From assembly GCA_023896275.1 (NCBI GenBank), contig MLDA01000020.1, positions 18,938 to 82,937 on the forward strand: DNA of 64,000 nt. Direction: 5' to 3'. This DNA comes from Kocuria rosea subsp. polaris. GTDB lineage: Bacteria > Actinomycetota > Actinomycetes > Actinomycetales > Micrococcaceae. Shown here piece by piece: positions 42,535 through 52,599 of the stretch. Position 1 is the first letter of the stretch; each line of letters opens with the position of its first letter. The position numbers were made by a program, and so were the translations under genes. The notes under the pieces were generated by a model. The model made no database searches, was not told the origin of the DNA, and saw only the letters and a list, made by a program, of their open reading frames with translations.

Positions 42535-44418
42535 GTGTCTTCTGAGCAGCAGTCTTCCGACGTGCCCAACAACTCCACCAACAACGACGCGACCGACGAA
42601 GAGAACACCGTCACGTTCGCCGAGCTCGGCATCGACGGCCGTGTCCTCGCCGCGCTGAGCGATGTCGGCTACGAGAAGCCGTCGCCGATCCAGGCCGCCA
42701 CCATCCCGCTCCTCCTCGCAGGCAACGACGTCGTCGGCGTCGCCCAGACGGGCACCGGCAAGACCGCCGCGTTCGCCGTCCCCGCCCTGTCGCGGATGGC
42801 GGAGCTGGCCGATCTCAACGGCCCGACCCGCAACACCCAGGTCCTGGTCCTCGCCCCGACCCGCGAGCTCGCGCTCCAGGTCGCCGAGGCCTTCAGCTCC
42901 TACACCAAGCACATGGAGGACGTCACCGTCCTCCCGGTCTACGGCGGCTCGCCGTACGGCCCGCAGCTGAACGGCCTGCGCCGCGGCGCACAGGTCGTCG
43001 TCGGCACGCCGGGTCGCGTCATCGACCACATCAACAAGGGTTCCCTGGACCTCTCCGACCTGCAGTACGTCGTCCTCGACGAGGCCGACGAGATGCTGCG
43101 CATGGGCTTCGCCGAAGAGGTCGACAAGATCCTCGAGGCCACGCCGGAGAACAAGCAGGTCGTGCTGTTCTCGGCCACGATGCCGGGCTCGATCCGCCGC
43201 ATCTCCAAGCAGTACCTGCGCAACCCGCAGGAAGTCACCGTCAAGTCGAGCACCTCGACCGGCAAGAACATCCGCCAGCGCTACGCGCAGGTCATGGGCC
43301 CGCACAAGCTCGACGCCATGACCCGCATCCTCGAGTCGGAGGAGCACGACGGCGTCATCACCTTCGTGCGCACCAAGATGGCTACCGAGGATCTCGCCGA
43401 CAAGCTCAAGGCCCGCGGTTTCACCGCGGCCGCGATCAACGGCGACATCCCGCAGCAGCAGCGCGAGCGCACCGTCGAGAACCTGCGCGGCGGCAAGATC
43501 GACATCCTGGTCGCCACCGACGTCGCCGCCCGCGGCCTCGATGTCGAGCGCATCAGTCACGTCATCAACTACGACATCCCGCACGACACCGAGTCGTACG
43601 TGCACCGCATCGGCCGCACCGGCCGCGCGGGCCGCACCGGCGACGCGATCCTGTTCATGACCCCGCGTGAGAAGTACCTGCTGCGGGCCATCGAAAAGGC
43701 GACCCGCCAGCCGGTCGAGCTCATGCAGCTGCCCAGCGTCGACATCGTCAACGACAAGCGCCTGGACAAGTTCGCCCAGCGCATCACGGCCACGCGCGAG
43801 TCGGAGGACCTCACCGTCTTCCGCAACCTCGTCGAGAAGTACGTCGAGGACAACGACGTGACCGCTGTCGAGGCCGCCGCCGCACTGGCACACATGGCCC
43901 AGGGCGGCCGCCCGCTGCTCATGGAGGAGCTGCCGACCCCGCCGGCGAAGCAGGTCCGCATGTCCAAGGGCGCCAAGGACGGCTTCGGCTCCCGCGGCCC
44001 GACACGTGCGCTCACCGAGGGCAACGCGACGTACCGCATCGCCGTCGGCCGTCGCCAGCGCGTCATGCCGGGTTCGATCGTCGGGGCCCTGGCGAACGAG
44101 GGCGGCTTCACGGCCACCGAGATCGGCGGCATCGACATCCGCAGCGATCACTCGCTCGTCGAGCTGCCGGCCGACCTCTCCAAGGACCAGTGGCGCGCCC
44201 TCTCGCGCACCCGCATCGGCGGCGAGCTGATCCAGCTCGAGCTGGATTCGGGCCGCAAGCCGCGCCGCGAAGGCGAAGGCGGCGGTTACAAGGGCAAGTC
44301 GGGCGGCTTCCGCAAGGACGGACCCCGCAAGACCGGCGGCTTCCGCAAGGAGCACGGCGCCGGCGCCGGTTCGCGCAAGCCGCGCACCGGACGCAACTTC
44401 GAGGACCGCAGCAACTAG
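42535..44418 (+). CDS. deaD: DEAD-box ATP-dependent RNA helicase
   Basis: This 627-residue helicase has all the DEAD-box motifs: Q-motif near 50, A-Q-T-G-T-G-K-T (70-77), P-T-R-E-L-A, D-E-A-D (182-185), S-A-T, V-R-T, A-R-G-L-D and H-R-I-G-R-T-G-R-A-G. A DbpA-like RNA-binding domain (about 495-570) and a Gly/Arg/Lys-rich tail follow. This is the CsdA/DeaD type, active in ribosome assembly and mRNA decay. It starts with GTG, and a GAGG lies about 9 nt upstream. A 12-bp hairpin ends the transcript. Confidence 0.92.
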   Translation: MSSEQQSSDVPNNSTNNDATDEENTVTFAELGIDGRVLAALSDVGYEKPSPIQAATIPLLLAGNDVVGVAQTGTGKTAAFAVPALSRMAELADLNGPTRNTQVLVLAPTRELALQVAEAFSSYTKHMEDVTVLPVYGGSPYGPQLNGLRRGAQVVVGTPGRVIDHINKGSLDLSDLQYVVLDEADEMLRMGFAEEVDKILEATPENKQVVLFSATMPGSIRRISKQYLRNPQEVTVKSSTSTGKNIRQRYAQVMGPHKLDAMTRILESEEHDGVITFVRTKMATEDLADKLKARGFTAAAINGDIPQQQRERTVENLRGGKIDILVATDVAARGLDVERISHVINYDIPHDTESYVHRIGRTGRAGRTGDAILFMTPREKYLLRAIEKATRQPVELMQLPSVDIVNDKRLDKFAQRITATRESEDLTVFRNLVEKYVEDNDVTAVEAAAALAHMAQGGRPLLMEELPTPPAKQVRMSKGAKDGFGSRGPTRALTEGNATYRIAVGRRQRVMPGSIVGALANEGGFTATEIGGIDIRSDHSLVELPADLSKDQWRALSRTRIGGELIQLELDSGRKPRREGEGGGYKGKSGGFRKDGPRKTGGFRKEHGAGAGSRKPRTGRNFEDRSN

Positions 44419-44445
44419 TCCTCCGACGGCGGAGCACCGCCGGCC

Positions 44446-44473
44446 AGGCGCCCACGCAGCAGCGTGGGCGCCT
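44446..44473 (+). terminator. Terminator of the helicase gene
   Basis: AGGCGCCCACGC (44446-44457) and GCGTGGGCGCCT (44462-44473) form a perfect 12-bp stem with an AGCA loop. There is no T-run. Confidence 0.7.
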
Positions 44474-44507
44474 GCGCCATTTAACGACCATGGTGCACAA
44501 TGACTGC

Positions 44508-46880
44508 ATGAGCCGCACTGAATCGGAATCCGCCGCCCACGCCGCCGACACCCACGACACGATCCGCGTCCGCGGCGCCCGCGAGAACAACCTGCGCGGC
44601 GTCGACCTGGACGTCCCGAAGCGTCGGCTGACGGTCTTCACGGGAGTCTCCGGATCCGGCAAGTCCTCCCTGGTCTTCTCGACCATCGCCGCCGAGTCCC
44701 AGCGGATGATCAACGAGACCTACAGTGCGTTCGTGCAGGGGTTCATGCCGTCCGTGCCCCGCCCGGACGTCGAGCTCCTCGAGGGGCTGACGACGGCGAT
44801 CACGGTCGGCCAGGAGCGCCTCGGCGCCAACCCGCGCTCGACGGTCGGGACGGTGACCGACGCGGACGCGATGCTGCGCATCCTCTTCAGCCGGCTGGGG
44901 GACCCGCACATCGGCGGCCCCACCGCCTTCTCGTTCAACATCCCGACGCAGAAGGCCAGCGGCGTGATGACCAGCGCCAAGGGCGAGAAGAGGATCGTCA
45001 AGGACGCGGTTTACCTGGGCGGTATGTGCCCGGAGTGCGAGGGTCGCGGGACCGTCTCCGACGTCGACCTGGCCGCCGTCGTCGACGAGTCCAAGTCGCT
45101 CCTCGACGGTGCCATCAAGGTCCCGGGATACACCGCCGACGGCTGGATGGTGAAGGGCTTCGCGGAGTCCGGATTCTTCCCGGCGGATCAGCCGGTCTCG
45201 ACGTTCACGGAGCAGCAGCGCCAGGACTTCCTCTACAAGGAGGCCACCAAGATCCGCGCGCTCGACATGAACATGACCTACGAGGGCCTGATCCCCAAGA
45301 TCACCAAGTCCATGCTCTCCAAGGATGTGGACTCGCTGCAGCCGCACATCCGCGCCTTCGTGGAGCGCGTCGCAGTCTTCACCTCCTGCCCGGCGTGCGA
45401 CGGGACGCGGCTGACGGAGGCGGCGCGGAGCAGCCTGATCGACGGCGTCTCGATCGCCGATGCCAGCCGGATGCAGGTCTCCGACCTCGCCATCTGGGTG
45501 CGCGGGCTCGACCTGCCCGCGGCCGGGCCGCTACTGACGAGCCTCGGCGACATGCTGGACTCCTTCGTGACCCTGGGCCTCGGATACCTGAGCCTGAACC
45601 GGCCCTCCGGCACGCTCTCCGGGGGCGAGGCGCAGCGCATCAAGATGCTCCGCCACCTCGGATCCCCGCTGACGGACGTCACCTACGTCTTCGACGAGCC
45701 GACGACGGGCCTGCACCCGCACGACATCGAGCGGATGAACACGCTGCTGCGCCGCCTGCGGGACAAAGGCAACACCGTCATGGTCGTCGAGCACAAGCCG
45801 GAGGTGATCGCGATCGCCGACCACCTTGTGGATCTCGGGCCCGGTGCGGGGAGCAACGGGGGCGAGATCTGCTTCGAGGGCGACCTGGCCGGGCTCAAAG
45901 CCAGCGGCACGGTGACCGGGCAGCACCTGGACTACCGGGCCCGGCTCAAGGACACCGTCCGCCAGCCCTCCGGCAGCCTCCAGATCCGCGGCGCCACCGC
46001 CAACAACCTGCGCAACGTCGACGTGGACGTTCCGCGCGGCGTTCTCACGGTGGTCACCGGCGTTGCCGGATCCGGCAAGAGCTCCCTGATCCACCAGTAC
46101 GTCTCCCCGCTCGAGGGTGTGGTCGCAATCGACCAGACCGCCATCAAGGGATCCCGCCGCTCCAATCCGGCCACCTACACGGGGCTGCTCGAGCCGATCC
46201 GGAAGGCCTTCGCCAAGGCCAACGGCGTCAAGCCCGCACTGTTCAGCGCGAACTCCGCCGGCGCCTGCCCGAGCTGCAAAGGCGCCGGCGTGATCGTCAC
46301 CGAGCTCGGCTTCATGGACACGGTTGAGACCCCGTGTGAGGACTGCGGTGGCAAGCGCTTCATGGCGGAGGTGCTGCAGTACACGCTCGGCGGCAAGGAC
46401 ATCACCGAGGTTCTGGACCTGCCCGTGGAGCAGGCCCGCGACTTCTTCACCTCGCCCGACGCCAAGCTCCCGGCGGCCGCGAAGATCCTGGGCCGCCTGC
46501 ACGACGTCGGTCTCGGCTACCTCAAGCTCGGGCAGCCCCTGTCCACGCTCTCCGGCGGCGAGCGCCAGCGCATCCGGCTCGCGAACCAGATGGGCGAGAA
46601 CGGCGACGTCTACGTCCTCGACGAGCCCACCACCGGCCTGCACCTCGCGGACGTCGAGAACCTGCTGGGGCTGCTGGACCGGCTCGTGGACGCCGGCCGG
46701 ACCGTCATCGTGATCGAGCACCACCAGGCCGTCATGGCGCACGCCGACTGGGTGATCGACCTCGGCCCCGGCGCCGGGCACGACGGCGGCACGGTCGTCT
46801 TCGAGGGCACGCCGGGCGACCTTGTGCGCCACGAGTCGTCGCTCACGGGCCGCCACCTGGCCGAATACGTCGCCGGCTAG
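44508..46880 (+). CDS. UvrA-like ATPase without the UvrB-binding module
   Basis: This 790-residue UvrA paralogue has two ABC halves (Walker A G-V-S-G-S-G-K-S-S and G-V-A-G-S-G-K-S-S; signatures L-S-G-G-E-A-Q-R and L-S-G-G-E-R-Q-R). Zinc Cys pairs are C-P-E-C, C-P-A-C, C-P-S-C and C-E-D-C. It is about 150 residues shorter than canonical UvrA, mainly near the N-terminal half, so the UvrB-binding insert seems missing. Drug-resistance or damage-tolerance roles are known in this subfamily. The ATG at 44508 follows CACAAT by 6 nt. An upstream ATG at 44490 is possible. Confidence 0.88.
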   Translation: MSRTESESAAHAADTHDTIRVRGARENNLRGVDLDVPKRRLTVFTGVSGSGKSSLVFSTIAAESQRMINETYSAFVQGFMPSVPRPDVELLEGLTTAITVGQERLGANPRSTVGTVTDADAMLRILFSRLGDPHIGGPTAFSFNIPTQKASGVMTSAKGEKRIVKDAVYLGGMCPECEGRGTVSDVDLAAVVDESKSLLDGAIKVPGYTADGWMVKGFAESGFFPADQPVSTFTEQQRQDFLYKEATKIRALDMNMTYEGLIPKITKSMLSKDVDSLQPHIRAFVERVAVFTSCPACDGTRLTEAARSSLIDGVSIADASRMQVSDLAIWVRGLDLPAAGPLLTSLGDMLDSFVTLGLGYLSLNRPSGTLSGGEAQRIKMLRHLGSPLTDVTYVFDEPTTGLHPHDIERMNTLLRRLRDKGNTVMVVEHKPEVIAIADHLVDLGPGAGSNGGEICFEGDLAGLKASGTVTGQHLDYRARLKDTVRQPSGSLQIRGATANNLRNVDVDVPRGVLTVVTGVAGSGKSSLIHQYVSPLEGVVAIDQTAIKGSRRSNPATYTGLLEPIRKAFAKANGVKPALFSANSAGACPSCKGAGVIVTELGFMDTVETPCEDCGGKRFMAEVLQYTLGGKDITEVLDLPVEQARDFFTSPDAKLPAAAKILGRLHDVGLGYLKLGQPLSTLSGGERQRIRLANQMGENGDVYVLDEPTTGLHLADVENLLGLLDRLVDAGRTVIVIEHHQAVMAHADWVIDLGPGAGHDGGTVVFEGTPGDLVRHESSLTGRHLAEYVAG

Positions 46881-47001
46881 GGGCGCACCGCACGCCAGCG
46901 GCTGGTCGTCGACCGGATGAGAGCCTTCTCATATCGACCTCATCCTCCGCTCATCGAGGACCTGCACCATGGACCTCGGGGGAGGAAGAGGGGAGACAAC
47001 C

Positions 47002-48234
47002 ATGGTCGCACCGGAGCAGAGACCCGGCCTCAGGGTCGTCCTGTACTCGCACGATTCCGTAGGGCTCGGACACACGAGGCGCAACCTCGCGATCGCCCAC
47101 GCGCTTTCACGCGAACTGCCGGCCGTCACCGGGCATCGCGTGTCCGGCCTGCTGATCACGGGCGAACGGTCGGCGACGGGGTATCCGTGCCCCGCCGGCT
47201 GGGACTGGGTCGTGATGCCGGGCATCACGAAGGACCCGGGCGGATACTCCCCGCGCACCCTGGACGTCGGCATGCCCCGGCTCATGGACGTGCGCTCGTC
47301 CGTCATCGACGGGGTGCTGCAGGCGTTCCGTCCGCACCTGGTGATCATCGACCGGCACGCGTTTGGGGTCGACGGCGAACTCGCCGGGCCGCTCGAACGC
47401 CTGCGGCAGGACCGCCCTTCCTGCCGGCTCGTGCTGGGCCTGCGCGATGTCCTGGACGCGCCGGAGGTCGCCCAGCGGGAGTGGGGAGCCCTCGGCGTCG
47501 ACCGGGTGGCGCGCCGCTTCGACGAGCTCTGGGTCTACGGCGACCCGGCGGTGCACGATCCCCTCGAAACCGGCGAGCTTCCCTTGGAGCTGGCCGATCG
47601 CGTCCGCTACACCGGGTTCCTCGCCCACGGCCGTGGCCCGGACCCGTCGGCGTCGCCGGCCCCGGCGTTTCTGGAGCAGCCCTACGTCCTGACCATGGCC
47701 GGGGGCGGCGCGGACGGGTTCGCGCTCACCGCCGCGGCCGCCCGGGCCCCGGTCCCGGCCGGGTACCGGCACCTGATCGTCACCGGCCCGCAGATGCCGG
47801 CCGATCAGCGCGACGACGTCCGGACCCTCGCCGGCGACGGCGCCGAGGTCCTCGCCTCCGTACCGGACGGCCTCGCCTGCCTGCGCGGGGCCGCCGCCGC
47901 CGTCGTCATGGGCGGCTACAACACCGTCTGCGAGGCGCTCAGCACGTCGACGCCGACCCTCGTGGTGCCCCGCGAATCGCCCCGGGCCGAGCAGCTCATC
48001 CGGGCGTCGTCCCTGCACGCCCGCGGCGCCGTCGACCTGCTGCGCCAGAGCGAGGCCGGTTCCGCCGCCCTCGGCGGGTGGTTGCGGAACGCCGTCGTCT
48101 CCCGCACGGGCTCAGCGCGCACCCGCGCCGGCCGCAGGGGGCTCGACACGGCGGGCCTGGACCGCGTCGTCGACTTCGCCCGCCGACTCGCCACGAACGA
48201 CAACCGTCAGGAGCTCAACCGTGTCATCGCCTGA
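47002..48234 (+). CDS. MurG-like (GT28-type) glycosyltransferase
   Basis: This protein of about 410 residues has the GT-B fold. The N-terminal S-V-G-L-G-H-T-R-R-N-L resembles the GxGGH donor/acceptor loop, and the C-terminal V-M-G-G-Y-N-T-V-C-E-A resembles the sugar-nucleotide binding region of MurG-type enzymes. The substrate is unknown. ATG 47002 follows a purine-rich GGGGAG site; ATG 46969 is an alternative. It overlaps the next gene by 14 bp and begins a five-gene operon of glycosyltransferases, exporter and kinases. Confidence 0.82.
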   Translation: MVAPEQRPGLRVVLYSHDSVGLGHTRRNLAIAHALSRELPAVTGHRVSGLLITGERSATGYPCPAGWDWVVMPGITKDPGGYSPRTLDVGMPRLMDVRSSVIDGVLQAFRPHLVIIDRHAFGVDGELAGPLERLRQDRPSCRLVLGLRDVLDAPEVAQREWGALGVDRVARRFDELWVYGDPAVHDPLETGELPLELADRVRYTGFLAHGRGPDPSASPAPAFLEQPYVLTMAGGGADGFALTAAAARAPVPAGYRHLIVTGPQMPADQRDDVRTLAGDGAEVLASVPDGLACLRGAAAAVVMGGYNTVCEALSTSTPTLVVPRESPRAEQLIRASSLHARGAVDLLRQSEAGSAALGGWLRNAVVSRTGSARTRAGRRGLDTAGLDRVVDFARRLATNDNRQELNRVIA

Positions 48235-50776
48235 GACCACTTCCACGCGCCGGACCGGGTACGTCGTGAAGGTCTACCCCCGGTTCTCCGAGACGTTCGT
48301 CGTCACCGAGATCCTGGCCCGTGAGGCCGCCGGGGAGCAGCTGCGCATCTTCGCCCTGCGTCACACGACCGACACGCGCTTCCACCCGGAGCTCGCCCGA
48401 GTGAAGGCGCCCGTCGAGTTCGTCCCGCGCGCTGTGAAGGCCACCGAGGCGTGGCAGCAGATCGCGGAGGCGACGGCGACGATCGACGGTTTCTCCGAGC
48501 GCTTCGCCCGCCTGCTGCCCGAACTCGCCACGTACGACGCCGGGGAGGTACAGCAGGCGGTCGCGCTCGCCGTGATGGCCCGCCGCGCCTCCCTGACCCA
48601 CCTGCACGCCCACTTCGGATCGATGTCGGGGCGCGTGAGCGAGATCGCGGCCGAGCTGGCCGGCGTCACGTTCTCCGTGACGACGCACGCCAAGGATCTC
48701 TTCCACGAATCCGTCGACCCCGCCCGGCTCGAGCGGATGCTCGAACGCGCCCACCACATGGTCACGATCAGCCGCTTCAACTTGGACCACCTGCGCGCGG
48801 CGTATCCGCACCTGGCGCACAAGGTCCACCTCCTCTACAACGGGCTGGAGCTGAGCCGCTTCCCCTACCGCGACCCTGCGGCCCCGGACGGGGTGCTGCG
48901 CGTCGCCGCCGTCGGGCGCCTGGTCGAGAAGAAGGGATTCGCGCACCTCATCCGCGTCGCCGCCCGGCTGCAGGGTGAGGGTCTGCGGATCCGGGTGCGT
49001 CTGGCCGGAGATGGCGAGCTCGCCGACGAGCTCGCCGCCCTCGTCGAGGACACCGGCGCTCCCGTGGAACTGATGGGCGCGTGCACCCAGGGGGAGGTGC
49101 GCGAGCTGCTCGACTGGGCCGACGTCTTCGCCGCCCCGTGCGTCGTGGGAGCCGACGGCAACGCCGACGGGCTGCCGACGGTGCTGCTGGAGGCCATGGC
49201 CATGGGTGTGCCGTGCGTGGCCACGGCCGTGACCGGGATCCCGGAGGCGATCTTCGACGGGGAAACGGGGCTGTTGCTCGCCCCCGGCGACGACGAGGCC
49301 CTCGCCGCCGCACTGCGCTCCCTTGCCACGAACGCCGACCGGGTCGCGCTCGCGCGGTCCGCGCGGCAGCTGATCGAGACCCGTTTCGATTCCGCCCGCC
49401 AGGGCCGCGCGCTGGCCGCGCTCGAGGATCATCCGGCGCCCCATGCGGCCGGCCCGGACACCGCCGGCCCGGACACCGCCGCCGCGAACACCGCCGAGGA
49501 GACCACCTCCGGCGCGCCGGCCGGCGGTGAACGGCCCCCGTCCGTCCGCCGCGACCTTGCCGGCCGGCGGGTCGCGTACGTCTGCGTCGATCCGGGCGTC
49601 CCGGTGTTCGGCTCGAAGGGCGCTTCCGTGCACGTGCAGGAGATCGTGCGCGCCTTCCGCCGCCGCGGCGCCGACGTGCGCATCTACTGCACCCGGACGT
49701 CGGGTGACCGGCGGCCGGGTGCGGCCGCGCCGCCGTCGGACCTCGCGGACGTTCCCGTCACGGAGGCCGCCGTCGGCCGGCCCGCGGGCACGGGGGAGCG
49801 CGAGCTCGCCCAGCGCGAGGCCGCCGCCGAGCTGGCCGCGGCGATCCGCCGGGACGGGGCGGACCTGGTCTACGAGCGCTACAGCCTCTTCAGCACGGTG
49901 CTCGAGACGCTCGCGGAGGACGGGGTGCCCGGCATCCTCGAAGTCAACGCGCCGCTGATCGACGAGCAGCGCACGCACCGCGAGCTCGAGCACGAGTCCC
50001 TGGCCCGCGAGGTCCTCGCCCGGCAGGTCCGTGCCGCCCGGCGCACCGCGTGCGTTTCGGCCCCCGTCGCGGAGTGGGTGCGCGGGCACGTGCCGGGCAG
50101 CGGGAACGTGGGTGTTGTCGCCAACGGTGTGGACACCAGTCGGATCCGGCCGGCGTCCGGGCCGGACGACGGCGCCCCCGTCGAGACGGTCTTCGTGGGC
50201 ACCCTGAAGCCGTGGCACGGCGTCGAGACCCTGATCGACGCCGTCGCGGCCTCGGCAGGGGACTGGCGCGTCAAGATCGTCGGCGACGGGCCCCTGGCCG
50301 GCGCGCTGCGAAACCGAGCCGCCGCCCACGGCACCGCCGTCGCCGGGCGCATCCGCTTCACCGGGATGGTGCCGCCGGCGGCCATCGGGGCGGAACTGGC
50401 CGGGGCCGGAATCGCGGTCGCCCCGTACCCGGCCGCCCGTGACGGGGAGTCGTACTTCTCGCCGCTGAAGATCTACGAGTACATGTCGGCCGGGCTGGCT
50501 GTCGTCGGGAGCAGGGTCGGGCAGGTGCCGTCGATCGTCGACGACGGCGTCACGGGCCGCCTCGTCGAGCCGTCGGACGCGGCTGCGCTCGCCGCGGCGA
50601 TCGACGCGCTGGCCGCGGAACCTGCGGCGCGCACCGCCCTGGGCCGCGCCGGTCGCGCCCGGGCCGTGGCCCGACACGACTGGTCGCGCGTGCTGGAGGC
50701 GCTGCTGGCAGGGGTCGACTTCCCCCGTCGGGAGCTGCCCGCGCTCGCCGCCCAACTGCAGGGGGAGGACGTATGA
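48221..50776 (+). CDS. Fused double GT4 glycosyltransferase
   Basis: This 851-residue protein contains two complete GT4-type domains. The first (about 10-400) has V-G-R-L-V-E-K-K-G-F and E-A-M-A-M-G-V-P. The second (about 445-845) has V-F-V-G-T-L-K-P-W-H and S-P-L-K-I-Y-E-Y-M-S-A-G. An Ala/Gly/Pro/Asp/Thr-rich linker (about 405-440) with a repeated G-P-D-T-A motif joins them. Each domain may add a different sugar. It starts at GTG with a CAGGAG site and ends with an ATGA overlap to the ABC exporter gene. A natural fusion of this kind is unusual. Confidence 0.88.
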   Translation: MSSPETTSTRRTGYVVKVYPRFSETFVVTEILAREAAGEQLRIFALRHTTDTRFHPELARVKAPVEFVPRAVKATEAWQQIAEATATIDGFSERFARLLPELATYDAGEVQQAVALAVMARRASLTHLHAHFGSMSGRVSEIAAELAGVTFSVTTHAKDLFHESVDPARLERMLERAHHMVTISRFNLDHLRAAYPHLAHKVHLLYNGLELSRFPYRDPAAPDGVLRVAAVGRLVEKKGFAHLIRVAARLQGEGLRIRVRLAGDGELADELAALVEDTGAPVELMGACTQGEVRELLDWADVFAAPCVVGADGNADGLPTVLLEAMAMGVPCVATAVTGIPEAIFDGETGLLLAPGDDEALAAALRSLATNADRVALARSARQLIETRFDSARQGRALAALEDHPAPHAAGPDTAGPDTAAANTAEETTSGAPAGGERPPSVRRDLAGRRVAYVCVDPGVPVFGSKGASVHVQEIVRAFRRRGADVRIYCTRTSGDRRPGAAAPPSDLADVPVTEAAVGRPAGTGERELAQREAAAELAAAIRRDGADLVYERYSLFSTVLETLAEDGVPGILEVNAPLIDEQRTHRELEHESLAREVLARQVRAARRTACVSAPVAEWVRGHVPGSGNVGVVANGVDTSRIRPASGPDDGAPVETVFVGTLKPWHGVETLIDAVAASAGDWRVKIVGDGPLAGALRNRAAAHGTAVAGRIRFTGMVPPAAIGAELAGAGIAVAPYPAARDGESYFSPLKIYEYMSAGLAVVGSRVGQVPSIVDDGVTGRLVEPSDAAALAAAIDALAAEPAARTALGRAGRARAVARHDWSRVLEALLAGVDFPRRELPALAAQLQGEDV

Positions 50777-52599
50777 ATAAGAAGAAGGCACCCGAGAAGC
50801 TGCGGATCGGGCCGCTGCGCCGCACGCTGAGGGTGCTGCGGCCGCACGTCGGCGGCCAGCGGCTGCTCATGACCGGTGGCGTCACGGCGCTGTTGTTCGA
50901 GGTCGCCTTCCGCGTCGCCGAACCGTGGCCGGTGAAGTTCGTGATCGACTCCGTGACGGCGAGCCTGGGCGCCCGCGTCGACGGCGCCTGGTCGGCGTCG
51001 ATCGGACTCCTCGTCGCCTGCGGTGCGGCCGTGCTCGTCATCGTCACCCTGCGCGCGCTCTCCAACTATCTGGCGACCGTCGCGTTCGCCCTCGCGGGCT
51101 CACGCGCGGCCACGAAGCTGCGCCAGCACGTCTTCGCGCACGTGCAGTCCCTGCCGCGGGTGTATCACTCCAGGGCCCGTTCGGGGGACCTCGTCCAGCG
51201 CCTCGTCGGCGACGTCGGCAAGCTGCAGGAGGTCGCCGTCACCGCGGGCCTGCCGCTGCTGGCCAACACCATCACGCTCGTCGCCATGGCCGTCGTCATG
51301 CTCTGGCTCGACCCCCTGCTGACCGTCGTCGTCGTGCTGGCGACGATCGCCTACGGAATCTCCGCCACGGGCAGCTCCGCGCAGATCACGGACGCCTCGC
51401 GCAAGACCCGCAAAGGCGAGGGGCAGCTGGCGAACATCGCGGCGGAGAGCCTCGGCGCGATCGGCGTCGTCCAGGCCTACGGGCTGCAGTCCGAGCTGGA
51501 GAACCGGTTCGGGCGCAGCAACAAAAAGACGCTCAAGGACGGGGTCCTGGCAAAGCGGCTCGCCGCCGGCTTGGAGCGCCGCACCGACGTGCTCGTCGGC
51601 ACCGCCACAGCCATGGTTCTCTTCGCCGGCGGGTGGCGCGTGATGCAGGGCGGGATGACACCGGGGGACCTCGTCATCTTCCTGACCTACCTGAAAACCA
51701 CGATGAAGCCCCTGCGGGACATGGCCAAGTACACCGGCCGGATCGCCCGCGCGGCGGCTTCCGGGGAGCGCGTCGCCGACGTGCTCGACGTCGTTCCCGC
51801 CATCCGCGATGCCGACGGCGCGCGCACGATCGACCGGGCGGACGGCGCGATCGAGCTGCGCTCGGTCACCGCCGGCTACGACGACGGCGCGCGGGTCCTG
51901 CACGATCTCTCGCTGACGATCCCGGCCGGACAGCGGGTCGCGTTCGTCGGCCCGTCCGGGGCGGGCAAGTCCACGATCTCGCTGCTCGTCTCGCGGCTCA
52001 TCGACCCGGAATCCGGGCAGGTGCTCCTGGACGGGAACGATGTGCGCGAGCTGACGCTGGCGTCCCTCCGCGCCCAGATCGGGTTTGTGCCGCAGGAGTC
52101 CGTCCTCTTCACGGGGACCATCCGGGAGAACATCCGGTTCGGCCGGCTCGAGGCGACCGACGCCGAGATCGAGGACGCAGCCCGGCGGGCGCAGGCCCAC
52201 GGCTTCATCATGGGTTTCGACGACGGCTACGAGACCGAGATCGGCGAGCGGGGCGGAACGCTCTCCGGCGGACAGCGCCAGCGTATCGCGATCGCCCGGA
52301 CGATGCTCCGCGGGGCGGCCGTCGTCGTGCTCGACGAGGCGACCGCAGGTCTGGACCCCGAGTCGGCGACCGAGGTGCTGGCCGCCTTCGACGAGCTGAC
52401 GGCGTCGACGACGACGATCAGCATCACCCACGACGCCGCGACGGCACTCGCCGCGGACCGGGTGGTGTGGATCGAATCCGGCCGGATCCGGCTCGACGGG
52501 ACGCCGGAGGAGCTGCTGCAGGACGAGGCCGGTGTGTTCGCCACGTGGGTCCACCAGCAGTGGGATGATCCGCAGGTGCTGCTGGAGCGGGCCCGATGA
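50773..52599 (+). CDS. ABC exporter (fused membrane and ATPase domains)
   Basis: This 608-residue half-transporter has six hydrophobic helices in the first 330 residues and a C-terminal ATPase with Walker A G-P-S-G-A-G-K-S-T, signature L-S-G-G-Q-R-Q-R, Walker B V-V-V-L-D-E-A-T and H-loop. It works as a homodimer, as in lipid A/multidrug exporters (MsbA type). In this operon it probably moves the glycoconjugate made by the two upstream glycosyltransferases out of the cell. It has ATGA overlaps at both ends. Confidence 0.92.
   Translation: MNKKKAPEKLRIGPLRRTLRVLRPHVGGQRLLMTGGVTALLFEVAFRVAEPWPVKFVIDSVTASLGARVDGAWSASIGLLVACGAAVLVIVTLRALSNYLATVAFALAGSRAATKLRQHVFAHVQSLPRVYHSRARSGDLVQRLVGDVGKLQEVAVTAGLPLLANTITLVAMAVVMLWLDPLLTVVVVLATIAYGISATGSSAQITDASRKTRKGEGQLANIAAESLGAIGVVQAYGLQSELENRFGRSNKKTLKDGVLAKRLAAGLERRTDVLVGTATAMVLFAGGWRVMQGGMTPGDLVIFLTYLKTTMKPLRDMAKYTGRIARAAASGERVADVLDVVPAIRDADGARTIDRADGAIELRSVTAGYDDGARVLHDLSLTIPAGQRVAFVGPSGAGKSTISLLVSRLIDPESGQVLLDGNDVRELTLASLRAQIGFVPQESVLFTGTIRENIRFGRLEATDAEIEDAARRAQAHGFIMGFDDGYETEIGERGGTLSGGQRQRIAIARTMLRGAAVVVLDEATAGLDPESATEVLAAFDELTASTTTISITHDAATALAADRVVWIESGRIRLDGTPEELLQDEAGVFATWVHQQWDDPQVLLERAR

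Noticed and set aside
42516..42545. Nine-codon upstream frame overlapping the helicase start
   Set aside because: No Shine-Dalgarno site; CT-rich bases precede it, so it is likely chance.
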